From positions 4,195,501 through 4,259,500 of the forward strand of contig CATNEN010000003.1 of assembly GCA_950097015.1 (NCBI GenBank): a stretch of DNA of 64,000 bases, written 5' to 3'. This stretch comes from Macrostomum hystrix (lineage: Eukaryota > Platyhelminthes > Macrostomidae). The position numbers and the translations under genes are program-made. The notes under the pieces are model-generated. The model worked only from the letters and a program-made list of their open reading frames with translations. It was not told the DNA's origin and searched no databases. This document shows, in pieces, positions 1 through 14,300 of this stretch. How positions within the stretch are numbered: the first letter of the stretch is position 1; each line of letters begins with the position of its first letter.

Positions 1-1104
1 GTGCAGAAACCTCAGCATTACGTCACTCAGGAGGTCGCTGAGGAAGCACCTGCTGATCTCACTATCGAGGAGGTCGCGCCAGTCGAAGAAAAACAGGCTG
101 AGACACAAGAGACTCTCGATGCCAAAGCTCAACCGACAGTGCAGAAACCTCAGCATTACGTCACTCAGGAGGTCGCTGAGGAAGCACCTGCTGATCTCAC
201 TATCGAGGAGGTCGCGCCAGTCGAAGAAAAACAGGCTGAGACACAAGAGACTCTCGATGCCAAGGCTCAACCGACAGTGCAGAAACCTCAGCATTACGTC
301 ACTCAGGAGGTCGCTGAGGAAGCACCTGCTGATCTCACTATCGAGGAGGTCGCGCCAGTCGAAGAAAAACAGGCTGAGACACAAGAGACTCTCGATGCCA
401 AAGCTCAACCGACAGTGCAGAAACCTCAGCATTACGTCACTCAGGAGGTCGCTGAGGAAGCACCTGCAGATCTCACTATCGAAGAGGTCGCGCCAGTCGT
501 AGAAAAACAGGCTGAGACACAAGAGACTCTCGATGCCAAGGCTCAACCGACAGTGCAGAAACCTCAGCATTACGTCACTCAGGAGGTCGCTGAGGAAGCA
601 CCTGCTGATCTCACTATCGAGGAGGTCGCGCCAGTCGAAGAAAAACAGGCTGAGACACAAGAGACTCTCGATGCCAAAGCTCAACCGACAGTGCAGAAAC
701 CTCAGCATTACGTCACTCAGGAGGTCGCTGAGGAAGCACCTGCTGATCTCACTATCGAGGAGGTCGCGCCAGTCGAAGAAAAACAGGCTGAGACACAAGA
801 GACTCTCGATGCCAAAGCTCAACCGACAGTGAGGAAACCTCAGCATTACGTCACTCAGGAGGTCGCTGAGGAAGCACCTGCAGATCTCACTATCGAAGAG
901 GTCGCGCCAGTCGAAGAAAAACAGGCTGAGACACAAGAGACTCTCGATGCCAAAGCTCAACCGACAGTGCAGAAACCTCAGCATTACGTCACTCAGGAGG
1001 TCGCTGAGGAAGCACCTGCTGATCTCACTATCGAAGAGGTCGCGCCAGTCGAAGAAAAACAGGCTGAGACACAAGAGACTCTCGATGCCAAAGCTCAACC
1101 GACA
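1..1104 (+). repeat. Coding tandem repeat, 138-bp unit, 8 full copies
   Basis: Eight head-to-tail copies of a 138-bp (46-codon) unit fill 1-1104, and a ninth decays after about 1145. Each unit begins at GTGCAGAAACCTCAGCATTA; copy 7 has an AGG substitution there. Copies differ at a few silent or conservative sites (AAA/AAG, GCT/GCA, GAG/GAA). The array probably continues to the left of the window, so the true copy number is unknown. Confidence 0.97.
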
Positions 1105-2304
1105 GTGCAGAAACCTCAGCATTACGTCACTCAGGAGGTCGCTGAAGAAGCTTCTGAAGAAAGTGCAACTGCTGAAGTGTCTCTGGTTGTAGAACAAAAG
1201 GCTAAGGAAGAGGAAACTCTTTATGCTCAAATCGCATCTAACGTAGAAGAGGCTAAGCAGTTTGTCATTCAGGAAGTAGCCGACGAGCAACCCGAAGAAA
1301 CTCTAACGCAAGGTCTTCAGGAAAAGACACCCGCAGTTGCTGCGGTTCAGGAGGAGCTGCCCGCCGATGTCAGTACCTCAGAGGTTTCTGCTGTCGAGGA
1401 AATTCTTGTCGAATCAAAGGAAACTGCAGATGCGCAAGCCACATCAACCATGCAGCAAGCGCAGCAATATTTGACTCAAGAGGTCGCTGAAGATTTGTCC
1501 CTTGAAGAGGCTTCGACTGAATCTGAACAAAAGCGACCAGGTGTTGCTGCAGTTGTTGAGGAGACTCTAGAGACAGCACCAGTGTCTACGGTGTCTCATG
1601 AGGAAATAGTGGCAGCTCAGCCAGTTGAGGTTGAAGAGGCTCGTGGCGAGAAGAGTGTGCAGCTTCAACCAAGCAGTACTGCCGAGCAGGAAGAAACTCT
1701 CCCGTTCGAGGAAGCCGGTGACATCGAGGCCAAGAAGCCGCTGCTGGTGAAGGAAGACAAGGAGGAGGTTCTTGAGGAGTCGCTGGTTGAGCAGCAGCTG
1801 CAGGAGATGCAGTTAAACCCAGCTGAACAAGGCGCCTCGGTGGACAAAGCAACAAAGGCCGCAGCGCAGGAACTTCGAGCAGCTAGTCTCCACGAACCTG
1901 TGGAACAGGAGATGGCTCAGGACATCACAGTGTCCGATGACTCCGACTTCATCGACTCCGACTTTGAGGAAGTTAAGGTAGAGTCAGAGATCGGCCATGA
2001 GTCTGTGACCAAAATGCTATTGGAGCAGCAGAGCCTCTTGCAGATAGCCTGCGTGGATGATTCAGAACGGCTGCAGTCGCTGCCAGAAGCGGCAGGTGAT
2101 CAGCCAGAAGTGGCAGCAGTTGGTGAGATCGCTCGAACTGAAAAGCCAGAGGTCAACGCCGAGCAGCCGGATGTCCTTGAGGCGCCGGCGCCAAAACTGT
2201 TTGTCACTCGAGAGCTGAAGTCTGTTGAAGTACTCGAGACCATGGACATCCTTCTCGAGTGTGCTGTGACTGACCTGCCACAGCTGAGCGTTGTCTGGTT
2301 TCAG
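1..2304 (+). CDS. Titin-like exon 1 in window: acidic tandem repeats and first half of an Ig
   Basis: The frame is open from the first base, so the exon or gene begins upstream. Residues 1-368 are eight near-identical 46-residue repeats and a ninth partial one, rich in Glu, Ala, Thr, Val and Pro. Residues about 385-725 are a degenerate Glu/Val/Ala-rich acidic stretch, probably disordered. From about residue 728 an Ig domain begins with the strand A pattern PAPKLFVTREL and reaches the core Trp in VVWFQ. The donor is CAG|GTGAGG after 2304 in phase 0, and the Ig is completed by the next exon. The protein here is inferred to be an elastic or spacer segment; no enzymatic role is visible. Confidence 0.85.
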
Positions 2305-5300
2305 GTGAGGGTTGCGCGGTCTAAAGCAAAACTTTATTACTTTTAACATGTTTGTAGTTGGGGGATTCGAGTCTCTGATTATGCGCATTGTTTAACATGT
2401 TAAATTGCATCCTACCTGCAGAATGAGGCGCCGGTGAATACTGACAGTCGCCACACTGCTGTGTACAATGCCGGCGTGTGCTCACTGCAGATCACTTCCG
2501 CTATCGAAACAGACTCCGGTGTGTACAAGGTGAAGGTTTCTGCAGAGACAGGCGAGACTGTATCGTCAAATGCTGACGTTCACGTCATGAGTAAGTGTAC
2601 TGTTTTCTTTGAGAATAGGCTCACAACGTTAAAAATCTGGCTTCTGCTAGGGATAATTGAATAGTTGGTTTTTATGAGACTCCAACTTACGGTTCCTACC
2701 TCTCCTGAAGCAAAGCTGGGGCCAAATCTCAATTGAAGGTTTGCGAGACTGCGAATTGCACGAGGACATTGTCATAACGGAGCGTCGTATTTTCTACCAC
2801 TGGGACGCCAGGCATCATCGAGAACAGTGCTCTCAATAATGAAACTTTTAATTTCATCTAATAGTATTGTGCTCTGTGATAAGGCAATTTACTTTACTTA
2901 TGTTTCGGTTACTACGGTGCAGCTAAGCACTCTTCAGGGCTTGATGTTCAGGCGTCACTCTATACGCATCAAAAGTAAACCTTACTGTCATCAGTTTTTC
3001 ATTATTTTAAGTTTCGCTTTCTTTAGCACAGAAAATTCTCGAATGTGTGTGCTTTTTATGTAACACGGACCTGTGAAAGTTTCGAGTGCGGCACTATATG
3101 TCCTAATTACGATTATTATGCTGGGTCCGAAAAAAACTGATGGCTGGTGGCAATGCTCGACATAACCGCTGCAACCCTAACAAACCCGTTGCAGTGAAAG
3201 AGCAGCAGCCAGAAGCGCCAGAAAAGGTTCCAGGTATGAGAAAATCTACCGGGATTTCAGAACCCGTGTACACTGCCAAGCTTGCACTTGCATGCTAACC
3301 TGCGAAGCCGCGAAAATTTAGCACACAGCATTTCATGAAGCACGTCTTCAAACTAAAAGATTTCTAATGAATATCTTGCCTGCTTTGGTAGTCACTTGCA
3401 TGCCTGGCCATCAGTTTTTTGTGGGCAGATTAAAGATTAACTAACCCATTGCTCAGAACACTGATTCAACACTGTTATACAATCTTGCGGTTCTGTAGAA
3501 GAGCATGAAGTGAATCCTGTACAGTGTAAGTAGTTCCTTGTGTCTAGTTCTACTCGCACTAATCGGCTCTATCGAATCGTGTGTGTCTGCCTTTCTATTG
3601 CTTTGCTTTTCCTAAATTGTCTCAATGTTTGAGTAGGTTGCATGAGAATATATATTTAAATCGTACCCCAATTCAAAGCGGAAAGTTTGTGAATTTCTGG
3701 CTCAAAATTATTTTCTTTGTTTTTCTGCATTATCTTTTTCGGTATTTTTTACATTTGCAGCAATCTGTAGTTCTTTATCAGGTTCATAACTATACTTATA
3801 ACTGCAGCATGTTTCTATAGCAGCGTACAAGTATTGGTTGGCGTGTCGTTTAATAGTGCTAATCCATCATTTACATAGCTACTTGCTCAAAAATATTAAA
3901 TCAAAGGTACGCACGTATGTAAATTGTTTTTTTTGTCATTCAAAAGACAATAAAAAACTTGTGACTATTTTTTACACATTTTTACATTTTTTAAGACTTA
4001 GGGTAATTTAGATCCTAAAAATTGAGACCGGCCACATGCGACAATCCTTCGAAAGTCAAGACTCGTCTATAGCACCAGCGTGTATTCATAAAAAATCGAT
4101 AATAAAAAACCCGAACACAGAATTGCCGCCAGAGGCTAAGGCCTCCAAGCTGAAACTGTTAATCAGCGACATAGACCCCGGATCTGACTCGTCGCTGCTG
4201 CCAAGTCCCTTGGCTTGGCGAAGTCCGGTGCCCTACGGCTCGCTCAGTGTGACCATCAGTGACGAATTCGATCCGCAAGAGCCTAGCTTTACCCAGCTGC
4301 CTCCAGCGCACGTGAGCGTTGGTTCGGGCCGGCCGCTGCTGTTGCGCTACGCGTTCCGCCCGGCTGACTGCAGAGTAGTCTGGACGTTCGGCGACTCGGA
4401 GCCGCCTGCTGACGCAGAAATTCGCACCTACCGCGAAATCGATGCAGTAGCGACTGAAGTTAATAAAGACGAGGCGGTGACGGTGTTGGAGGTGGCGATG
4501 TCCGCTGGTAGCAGGCACTCTGGTATTTATTGTTGCGAGGTAGCCAATGATCATGGTTACGAGTGCGCTAGGGTCCAGGTGTCAGTTTCTGAGCATGATT
4601 GGGTTTTCAACGATCGTATCGATTGGGACGGTAAGAAAACTCGAGCGGATGAAGCAGCGGCTCACACTAGGCGTGTTCCTAACCTTAATTCCGATTTAAT
4701 TAACGAAAATGCATTATTAATTAAAATAATACAGTGAAGCTAACGAACAAAGCTAACTACATATCGCTAATTGATTAGAAATCGCTGAACTTTATAAGAA
4801 AGTTTCAATTTTGCGGTAAATTTTCCTAATATACACATGCATATAGCCCATAACCTAGATAACTTTCACGTGTAGATTTACGCACACAAGCCGACTGAGT
4901 CGTGAGGGATTGCACTCGGACAAAATCAGTTAACAAAATAGACATCGAATACACGCATACTACTTATTCAAACTGTTCTTCTAATGCTTCTAAAAAACAA
5001 ATTTTGCCCTAAAAAGCCGAAACAATTAAAACAATTAAAAAAGCTTCCTAAAATCCCGAATCCCGAAATCCCCTGCAGAGGAGTCAATGGATCTCTCCGT
5101 CGACGTCTCAGCCAAGCAAGCACCACGGGAGGAGGCCAAACTATCCTTTGATGTTGATGCCGACACTAAAGAGGCACCTGACGACTTGGACTTCAGCATT
5201 AGTGCGGACATTGAGGCTGAAGAGGCGCCCGAACTCGAAGAGGAACCGCTGGCGCCGAGCAAACAACCGGAAGTTGAAAAACGTGAGCGGAAGGTTAAAA

Positions 5301-8300
5301 AATGTTCATTGTGCATTTAAACAAAGCGCTTTAATAGGAGGGTGAGTGACGGAGCGGGAAGTTATTGAGCTGAAAGAAGGTTTGTAGGATTTTTCTGTAA
5401 TTATCGTTCATGCGATGCACACTGCCTAATGATGAGAAAGTCGAGAAAGACTATTTTAAAAAGTCGAGCTTGTTAAAGTTCGCTAAATGTTTTTGCAGTC
5501 ACAAGTTTAGCGCCAAACCCGGTACCGATTGCAAGGATAGTAATTATAAGCATAAGTTAGCGAACCACCTCCTTTTTGCCAAACTACTCAAAAGTGCCTT
5601 CCAAATTCTGTAGAACCCCGCAAAGTCGGCAACCTATCCCCCAGTTAGCAAACTTTGTTAAATTTACCTTTTTGACAAAGTCGCCCCTCTAAGTTGTCGA
5701 TTTCCCCAAAGCAGGAGACGTTTTTAAAAAATACATATTTTACGATCTCAAATCAATGCCCATTCTCAATACAATAATCTTGATTGCATTCCTGAAGCCG
5801 CACCTACGGAGTTCAACGCCTCAGTGGACACGGAAGCGCACTCAGCGCCGCAGGAGTCGGCACAGTTCTCCGGCGCCGTGGAAGCCTCCACTGCAGAGAA
5901 TGTCGACGTTGATTTCGACATCAGCGGCAGCGGAGACATAGAAGAGCAGGCATTGGCCCATGAGCAAGTCTCGCTGACTGAGGCGGCACCCGAGGAGGCA
6001 GCTGCCGACTTCTCAGCTGAGCTGGAGCCGGAGCAGAGCACCGAGTCCGCCACTGCTCAGCTGAGTCAGGCTGTAGCCAAGCTAGCCCCAGTCATTCTGC
6101 AGGGCCTCAAGCCGCAGACAGTCATTGAGGGTGAAACTGTCGAGTTTCACGTTGACTTTGAGACCCATAAGGAGCGGGCAATGGTCACTTGGCTGAAAGA
6201 TGGCGTCAAGCTTGCACCCAATGCGCGCATCCGCATCGAGATCCGGCCGCGATCAACTAGCTTGAGCATTCTGAAGGCCACCAAAGAGGACATTGCCGAG
6301 TATTCCGTGTCGCTATCTCTGGAAGAAGACACCGAACCAGTCAACACATCGGCACAGCTTACTGTGCAAAAGAAAGGTGAAAATTTCTTCATGAATCATG
6401 ATCATCTACAAGTAATTAGTGCTGATCGATTATAACTAATTTCTAAACTGAAATCTACTTTGACAGACAAACCAGCGAAGTTCACTGATACGCTAGCCTC
6501 CAAGACGGTCCAGCTAAACGAGAAGGTGACACTGGAAGTCAAGTATGAAGGCTACCCACAGCCAGACATCGTTTGGACTTTCGACAGCAAAGTTGACTGC
6601 CAAACTGACGAAAGGTAATCAAGATTATATATTCTAGAGCAACAATAAATAAATCGATAAAAATATTTCTGATTGAAGCGGCTTATTTATCAACAGTCAC
6701 ATGTAGAAATCATTCTCCAATTCATCACAGATTCACAGTCAACGTACGCAACGATGAACAACACGAGGACGCCTACGTGACCTGCCTGAGCTTTGAGCAA
6801 GCTACCGAGGAGGTCACCGGAAATTTCAGCGCCACAGTCAGTAACAAAGCCGGAAAAGACTCGGTGAGCTGCAGTGTCAACCTGGACGAGCTTGCACCCA
6901 GCTTCACCAAGCCGCTGCAGAAGCCCACATCCGGGGCCAAGGTGGACGCTGATTTCACTCTATCGTGCGAATTCGATGGCCGTCCGACGCCCAGCATCAA
7001 CTGGTACGTCAGCGGCGAGATTGTGGAAACAAGCAGCACTAGATACCGAGTCAAAATTGAGGATTGTGTCACCACCCTGACGATACTGGGTGTAACAGAG
7101 AAGGACAATAATGCCCCAGTCACTTGCGTTGCTCGCAATCGGAAAGGAGAAGCGCAGACTGAAACCACGCTGCGGGTCGAAGGTAAGTTTATTGATTTAT
7201 TGTTACTTTAATCGCATTTATCACCATAAATTCCGCTGGCATACTCTGTGCATGGCATTGACCTGATTGACTTCCTTTTCATTGATTTGTGGTATTTTTG
7301 AGTCAGACTTTATGTACATCTAGTGTAGAATGAAAATATTGAATTTAGAAAAGTAGAATTGCTTTTTACAAAAGTATGATTTCGTATATGTCTGGACCAG
7401 ATTTGCAGCTTGATTTATTTAGGCCTGCATTGTTGTGAGTCCCATACGGCTGCAATAATCATTATTCTATGGCCTTATCATTGCTTCGCGAATTATAGCG
7501 TACCGCTCATCTTCAAGAATTGGCCATGGACAAAGTTTTAGTGTTAGGCATAAGCACAAGAGAGATTTGATTCCGGGACTCGTTTAGGCCATAGAATAAT
7601 GCCCGTAGAATACATATAATATGTAGTACGTCTTAGCTCAGGGTCTCGGAGTGCGATTTAAGTCGTATACCAAAAGGATCCTTTGCAAGCTTACGACTTC
7701 AAAACATGCCACTAATGTAGTATCTCAATATTTTCACGAATAAAATACATTCTAGACCGGACCCTGATTGTTGGCATGCTTCTCATCCTGTCCTTCGCAT
7801 GCCTGCTTGCCCTGTTGTCCGACTTGTTCTGCATGCGCATGTACCACTCTTGACTGGTGCCGCCGCCACAGCTTAGAAAAACTGACAAGCAAATTTTTTG
7901 TTTAATTTAAACTTTACTGCTTCACTGGCATTCCATGAAATAATCTATGAATTCAAAGCACAAATTAGTTTAATTACCACTATTAATCAATTAATTTATA
8001 GCCAATTAAAAACACGGGTTTCTATGAAATCGGCTTACTTTGCCTTTAAACCCATTTATTTTCTAGTCCTTACCTAAACTAAACAAGTACTTCTCACGAA
8101 AAAAAGTTTTTATTACACATCAATTTTATTCATTAACATATTTAAACAATATATTTTTTGCTTTTTAGTTATGTCTATTTTAATTCGTGAACAACATTTT
8201 CTATTAGTGTATAACAAAGTTACTGAAATTATTATGCCAATCGTGTAATTTTCAAACTTATGTTACAAAATAAATTCGAACTACTGAATTTGCGCGCGTA

Positions 8301-11300
8301 GTTTTGTTATACTTGCATTGCGAATATTTTCGAAAAAATGTACTCGTGATTCGTCGGAGCATCGAGGTGCACCTTGTAGTAGTTTTCAAATGACTTTATC
8401 CCCTTGCACTGCACTATTCTGCTTGCAAAAATTCTGCTTGTAAGATAGTTCATAACTTTGTGTCAAAGTATATTTGGCGTTGTTCATGTTGTATCGTAGA
8501 ATTCTCGTTGGAATGCACTCGTAGACAAATAAAAAGTACTATAACACAGCATAAATTTACTAAAGATTTCCTTGCACTTCTTCGACACCCTGAATCTATG
8601 TACCTAATTTCACAATCCTGCGAATTCGGTTTCTAAGAAATCTTTCTCAAATTAGAATTCAGAAATAGTTTCATTTGACCACGACCAGTAATTAGGAGAC
8701 AGTTCATGGTCCCAAAATGTTTAATGGAACGTTAGAGTTATCGACTCCTTGAAATGCTGATAATTTACTGAGTGTTCTATTTATTAATTTGCCTTGTATC
8801 GATATGTCATCGAGTCTGGAATGACCATATTTAGCAGTCGCGCTGTTCATTGTGATTTAAAGAATCTTGAAAATCTTAAAATTCGCTGCTTTTGCAGACG
8901 CGCCGCGATTCCGAAATAATGAAGCTAGATTTCCAATTGGTATAGTGACTGGCCTTTTTGATTTTAGAACATGTTGCAGAAAACTATGGGAATGGAAATA
9001 ATCACATTGTTTAGAAGGCTTACCAAAATCTATTGAGTATACGGCCTTTGGGGGAATTTCCAAAGCTCTGAGTTCCTTATATCAAAATCCCGGAGAAAAA
9101 AATAGCGAGAAATTTTGCGGGGCTTGTCCATTCTGCGGCGCGAGTACAAAAGTCAGCATTACAATTCGCAAAACTTTTCTTTTAGTTGCTAAGCGCGATA
9201 AAGCTCGCAAGCTTCTGACAGCAGAACCGGAGCAGCTGACGGTGATGCAGGAAGACTGTACCGACGAGATCGCGGCGGATGAGACGGCGTACGGCACTGC
9301 TCAACCAGCTGCAACTCCAGACAGCAATCTGCAGAAAGCCGAGGCTCAGGTGAACAGATTTGAGGCTAGCTTTCTTGAGCAGCCCAGGTGCGAGGAAACC
9401 ACGGAGATTGTGCCTCAATTAAAAGATGCAGCTCAAGTTACGCAGTGTGGCGAGACTGTTGAACGCCTAGCAGTTGAGGATCTGTCCGAGTCGACGTCAT
9501 TGGAAACTTTGAGCTCCCAGCAGGGTTCCGATGAGCAGGCGTTGCTGCAGTCTCAGACAAGTCGAGCCGAGCCCCAGTTGGCAATCTTAGAAGAACAAGA
9601 TGCATTGTCGACACAGTCTGCTCCTGAACAGCTTGACAGTGTCTCGAATGTCGTTGTCGAATCCGATGCGGAGGCTCAGGATACTTTGAAGCGTCAAGAT
9701 AGCCTTGAAGTGGCAGTCAGCGAGTTGTCTGCATCGAGTGAGGAGGACCTCTTCTTTGAGACAACAGCCGGGTTCACAAATTTCGAAGACGAACCTCGGC
9801 CGGAGAGTTTGGTGCAACTACCGGACAAAGAGTACGACTCTCTGGAAGTGCAGCTTGTCAAGGAGAGCGAGAAAGTAGCGAAGAAGACAACAGAACAGAC
9901 AATGCTTCGAGCAGAGGAACTCAATATTCAACTCTATATTGTGGGCGACATTGAATCATTCCAAGAATTCAAAGCTGCAATCAACGATTGCAAACAGATG
10001 TTGTTCCATTCTTTGTCCACAACTGTTATAAAACGTACCAGCGTTACTATAGAGAGGACTGACGAACTTATCACCTCTGAATTTATGCTTGAATCTGAAG
10101 AAACTGCTCAGTCTCTAGAAACTACCGCAGATTTTTGTGCAGCTAATCAGCAGCTGCAGCCGGTGGTCAACCAGCTGGAAGACCAGCCTAAACAATCGGA
10201 AAAGGAGATTCCAATTCGGAAAATTCCGTTGAAGGAAGAATTGCATGATCAGCTGCAGACATCTCTACAGGATAGTTCCACCACTCCAGCTATCCAGTTG
10301 GCATCGGTTTCTATGGAAACAAAGCAGGTAGTTCAAGCTGAATCTAAAAATATCCCGTCAGTGGTTCTTCCGATTTTTAGCGCCGAAGAAGAGCCAGGAC
10401 AAAGCTTCGCAGCTGAGCAGAATCCTGAACCTGAGCACCCAGTGTCGGATATCGCTTTCTCAGATGCCAATATCCAGCAGAGCCAATCGCAGCAGGATTC
10501 TCGAGTCATGACTGAGAGTACGCCACAGGAATCCGTACAGCAACTGTCTCATCCGACAGAGGAGGTCGCGCCACTAAAACGCAAGGGTACACTTGATAAA
10601 GCCAAAGACTTCGAGAAGCAGCAAGTCTTCACTGCGGCCGCCAGTCAAGTAGGTCACGAGGAACTGTCATCCGAGGATCTGAAGGAGCCAGATTACGACT
10701 CGGCAGTTCAGACAGTCTCAGATGCTGTTCAGAAGCCGATAGCAGATCACAAGATTGCAACTCATTTATCTGTACAGGATATGTCTGGCAGTGCTCCCGA
10801 AAATGTCTCCAACATTCTAGACCAGGCAGATGTCACAATGGTCAAGGTAGAAGCTCCGAGTCCACTTCTAGAGAGCCAAGCACAAGCTACTCAACCTGAA
10901 TATCACGCCTCGTTGCTTGAGCGCTCGCCAGACGCGGCAAGGCAACAAACTGAATTGCTAAAAGAAACTGAAGAAGAAATCTGTAAAGCTGTGAGCGCTC
11001 CCGATAAGCAGAATCTGGCAAGTAAAGCAGAGAAGACAAACTCGCTCGCTGTTGTATTCGAATCTGATATTATCGAACAAACATCATATTCTAAAGCTCC
11101 ACGAGAAGTTAAAATACCAAAAACTGATGAATTGTACACGGAAAGTGAGTCACAAATGGTAACAGCTATGGAAGAAGTTCAACCGAAAATCGAGAAAGGC
11201 GATGAGGTTGAAGCGTTTCTAGAACAAGTCAATGAGCCGAACACAACGCTCTCAAAAACTGTTGAGGAAGAAGCTGCTAAGCCTTTGAAGCCATCGGAGA

Positions 11301-14300
11301 AGCCAGCCGCTGAGCAAGAAGCTGCGAAGCCTTTGAAGCCATCGGAGAAGCCAGCCGCTGAGCAAGAAGCTGCGAAGCCTTTGAAGCCATCGGAGAAGTC
11401 AGCCGCTGAGCAAGAAGCTGCGAAGCCTTTGAAGCCATCGGAGAAGCCAGCCGCTGAGCAAGAAGCTGCGAAGCCTTTGAAGCCATCGGAGAAGCCAGCC
11501 GCTGAGCAAGAAGCTGCGAAGCCTTTGAAGCTATCGGAGAAGCCAGCCGCTGAGCAAGAAGCTGCGAAGCCTTTGAAGCCATCGGAGAAGCCAGCCGCTG
11601 AGCAAGAAGCTGCGAAGCCTTTGAAGCCATCGGAGAAGCCAGCCGCTGAGCAAGAAGCTGCGAAGCCTTTGAAGCCATCGGAGAAGCCAGCCGCTGAGCA
11701 AGAAGCTGCGAAGCCTTTGAAGCCATCGGAGAAGCCAGCCGCTGAGCAAGAAGCTGCGAAGCCTTTGAAGCCATCGGAGAAGCCAGCCGCTGAGCAAGAA
11801 GCTGCGAAGCCTTTGAAGCCATCGGAGAAGCCAGCCGCTGAGCAAGAAGCTGCGAAGCCTTTGAAGCCATCGGAGAAGCCAGCCGCTGAGCAAGAAGCTG
11901 CGAAGCCTTTGAAGCCATCGGAGAAGCCAGCCGCTGAGCAAGAAGCTGCGAAGTCTTTGAAGCCATCGGAGAAGCCAGCCGCTGAGCAAGAAGCTGCGAA
12001 GCCTTTGAAGCCATCGGAGAAGTCAGCCGCTGAGCAAGAAGCTGCGAAGCCTTTGAAGCCATCGGAGAAGCCAGCCGCTGAGCAAGAAGCTGCGAAGCCT
12101 TTGAAGCCATCGGAGAAGCCAGCCGCTGAGCAAGAAGCTGCGAAGCCTTTGAAGCCATCGGAGAAACCAGCCGCTGAGCAAGAAGCTGCGAAGTCTTTGA
12201 AGCCATCGGAGAAGCCAGCCGCTGAGCAAGAAGCTGCGAAGCCTTTGAAGCCATCGGAGAAGCCAGCCGCTGAGCAAGAAGCTGCGAAGCCTTTGAAGCC
12301 ATCGGAGAAGCCAGCCGCTGAGCAAGAAGCTGCGAAGCCTTTGAAGCCATCGGAGAAGCTTATATACACAGATGAAGTTTCTGGAACTAATATTGAATCT
12401 GTGAAAGAACTCACAGCCGAGCAGTATCTGACGCCTGAGGCTCAAGCAATGGATTCAGTAGATGTCAGTGAGAAGTCCAATTTAAAGCCGACATCGGTAC
12501 CAACTCGTACTGAAGCGATCTCCGAAGAACTCTTAACACCTGAGAGTCATCTTGCAGCAGAGCAGGAAATTCGAGTTACATGTACGGAGGTCGCACGATT
12601 GCCGGTTGCTTCCAAGACTAATGCTGAATTGGCTCCAGCCACAACTGCGCACAGAGCTACGACTGAGCAGGCTGAGGAGCTAGAATGTCTAGAAGATCAA
12701 ATGACTTTACTATCTCTGACTGAGGAAGAAAAATCCAGTCCATTGCTGGCAGCTAAGTTAGAGGTACCACACGCACAAAATGAAAGCCAAGAGATGACTA
12801 TGCCGCTAGATATCAAAGATGCACACACATTTGAGAAGCAAGAAGCTGTTTCTGCTGGTTCAACAACAAGTCAAGCTTCAAAAACAGGTTTCGAGTTTGA
12901 ATCTGAGACAGATTTTACAAGCATGGCAAACGAAGAAATTGATCTCTCAGGTGAGAAAATAAAAGTGTATTTTTTGATTAATTTTCAGTCAAAGTATTAG
13001 GCTATTCCTGATAGTTTTATACTTTAAATATATTTTAGACACCGTTGTCCTTCTAGAAGATTTGAAGAATCAGGCAGTTAAGGTCACTAAACAAGCAACA
13101 TTTTCTGCTCGAACGAGTGGTCCAGTAAAATTTCATCACTGGCTTAAAGACGATCAACAAGTCCAATCAGACAACGAAAAGTACATCGTTTCAGCCGATG
13201 ACAATGTACTTTCTTTGACCATTTCGGATGTACAGCCAGAAGATGCAGCAGAATACGCGCTCGTGTTAAATGACTCATCAATAGTGTCTGCCTCTCTGGA
13301 AGTTCAAGGTAAAGAAAGGGAACTACAAAGCACAATCTACGTGAAAGTATGAGCGAATACGTACAAATTTAATATTCTGTTCTCACTAAGTCTAGTCTTT
13401 TTTACTTCGTGAGAAGGGCTTATTTTTTATTACAAATTTTTGTTTTAATTTTTATTCCTCTTATAACCAATCATAACCTGTACCGGATTGATCCAAAAAA
13501 CTAACCCTATTACTAAAAGTTTATGCGTCTCAATAACTTTAAAAAACTTTCAAGCTTTTTCTAGTGCTAACGCACTCACATTGTTGCACACTTCGATTCA
13601 TAAATGGCAACCTGTTGTTTTCAGTTGCGCCTGAGCTAATGCTGCCTGAGAATTTTCAACAAGACATCACGCTGCGGGCCCAGACATCGCACGTTATTGA
13701 AATTCCATTCAAAGCGATGCCAAAGCCAGTTGTCAAGTGGACGTGGAAGAATGGTGACCTACCGGACAAGAAGCGCTTCACTGTTGACCTAATTCATGGC
13801 ATGAGTTCTCTAAGCATGTCGAGAATTCTGAAGTCCGAAGAGGGTCCCTTTGAAGTGACAATCGAAAATCCAATCGGAAAAGTGACTTTCACGATTAACG
13901 TCCATGTCATTGACAAACCCGGCCCACCTGTAAATCCCAGGGTGGGTGAGAACAGTGGAGATGAAATTATTCTCGTGTGGGATAAGCCGCTTGACAATGG
14001 CGGATGCGAGCCGCTCACTTACTCTGTAGAGAAAAAGGACACTACAAAGATGGCATTCATGGAAATTGGAAAGCCTGAGCAGCCGACAGAGAAGCAAGTC
14101 ACTGGACTCACCGTTGGAAAATCGTACGTCTTCAGAATCGCGGCAATAAACGAAGTCGGTCAGTCGGACTTTGTCCAGTGCGGACCGTTCCAGGCGACGC
14201 CTCCGGCTGGAATTCCGGCGACTTTGGATGCACCGGTGGCTACTGTCACTGGGCAGACTACTGTCAGTGTTACTTGGAACGAGCCAAAAGACGCTAAGCA

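Noticed and set aside
119..1192. Second reading frame with Arg/Leu/Ser-rich repeats
   Set aside because: Shadow of the 138-bp repeat in the real frame, which continues into an Ig domain.
3499..3525. A 27-bp micro-exon of the titin-like gene
   Set aside because: It has AG and GT borders and fits the phase of exon 3, but joining it to exon 4 creates TAA. Direct joining of exon 3 to exon 4 keeps the frame.
11179..12445. Long open frames on the minus strand
   Set aside because: They are the shadow of the 48-bp repeat: a stop-free unit with length divisible by three keeps antisense frames open.
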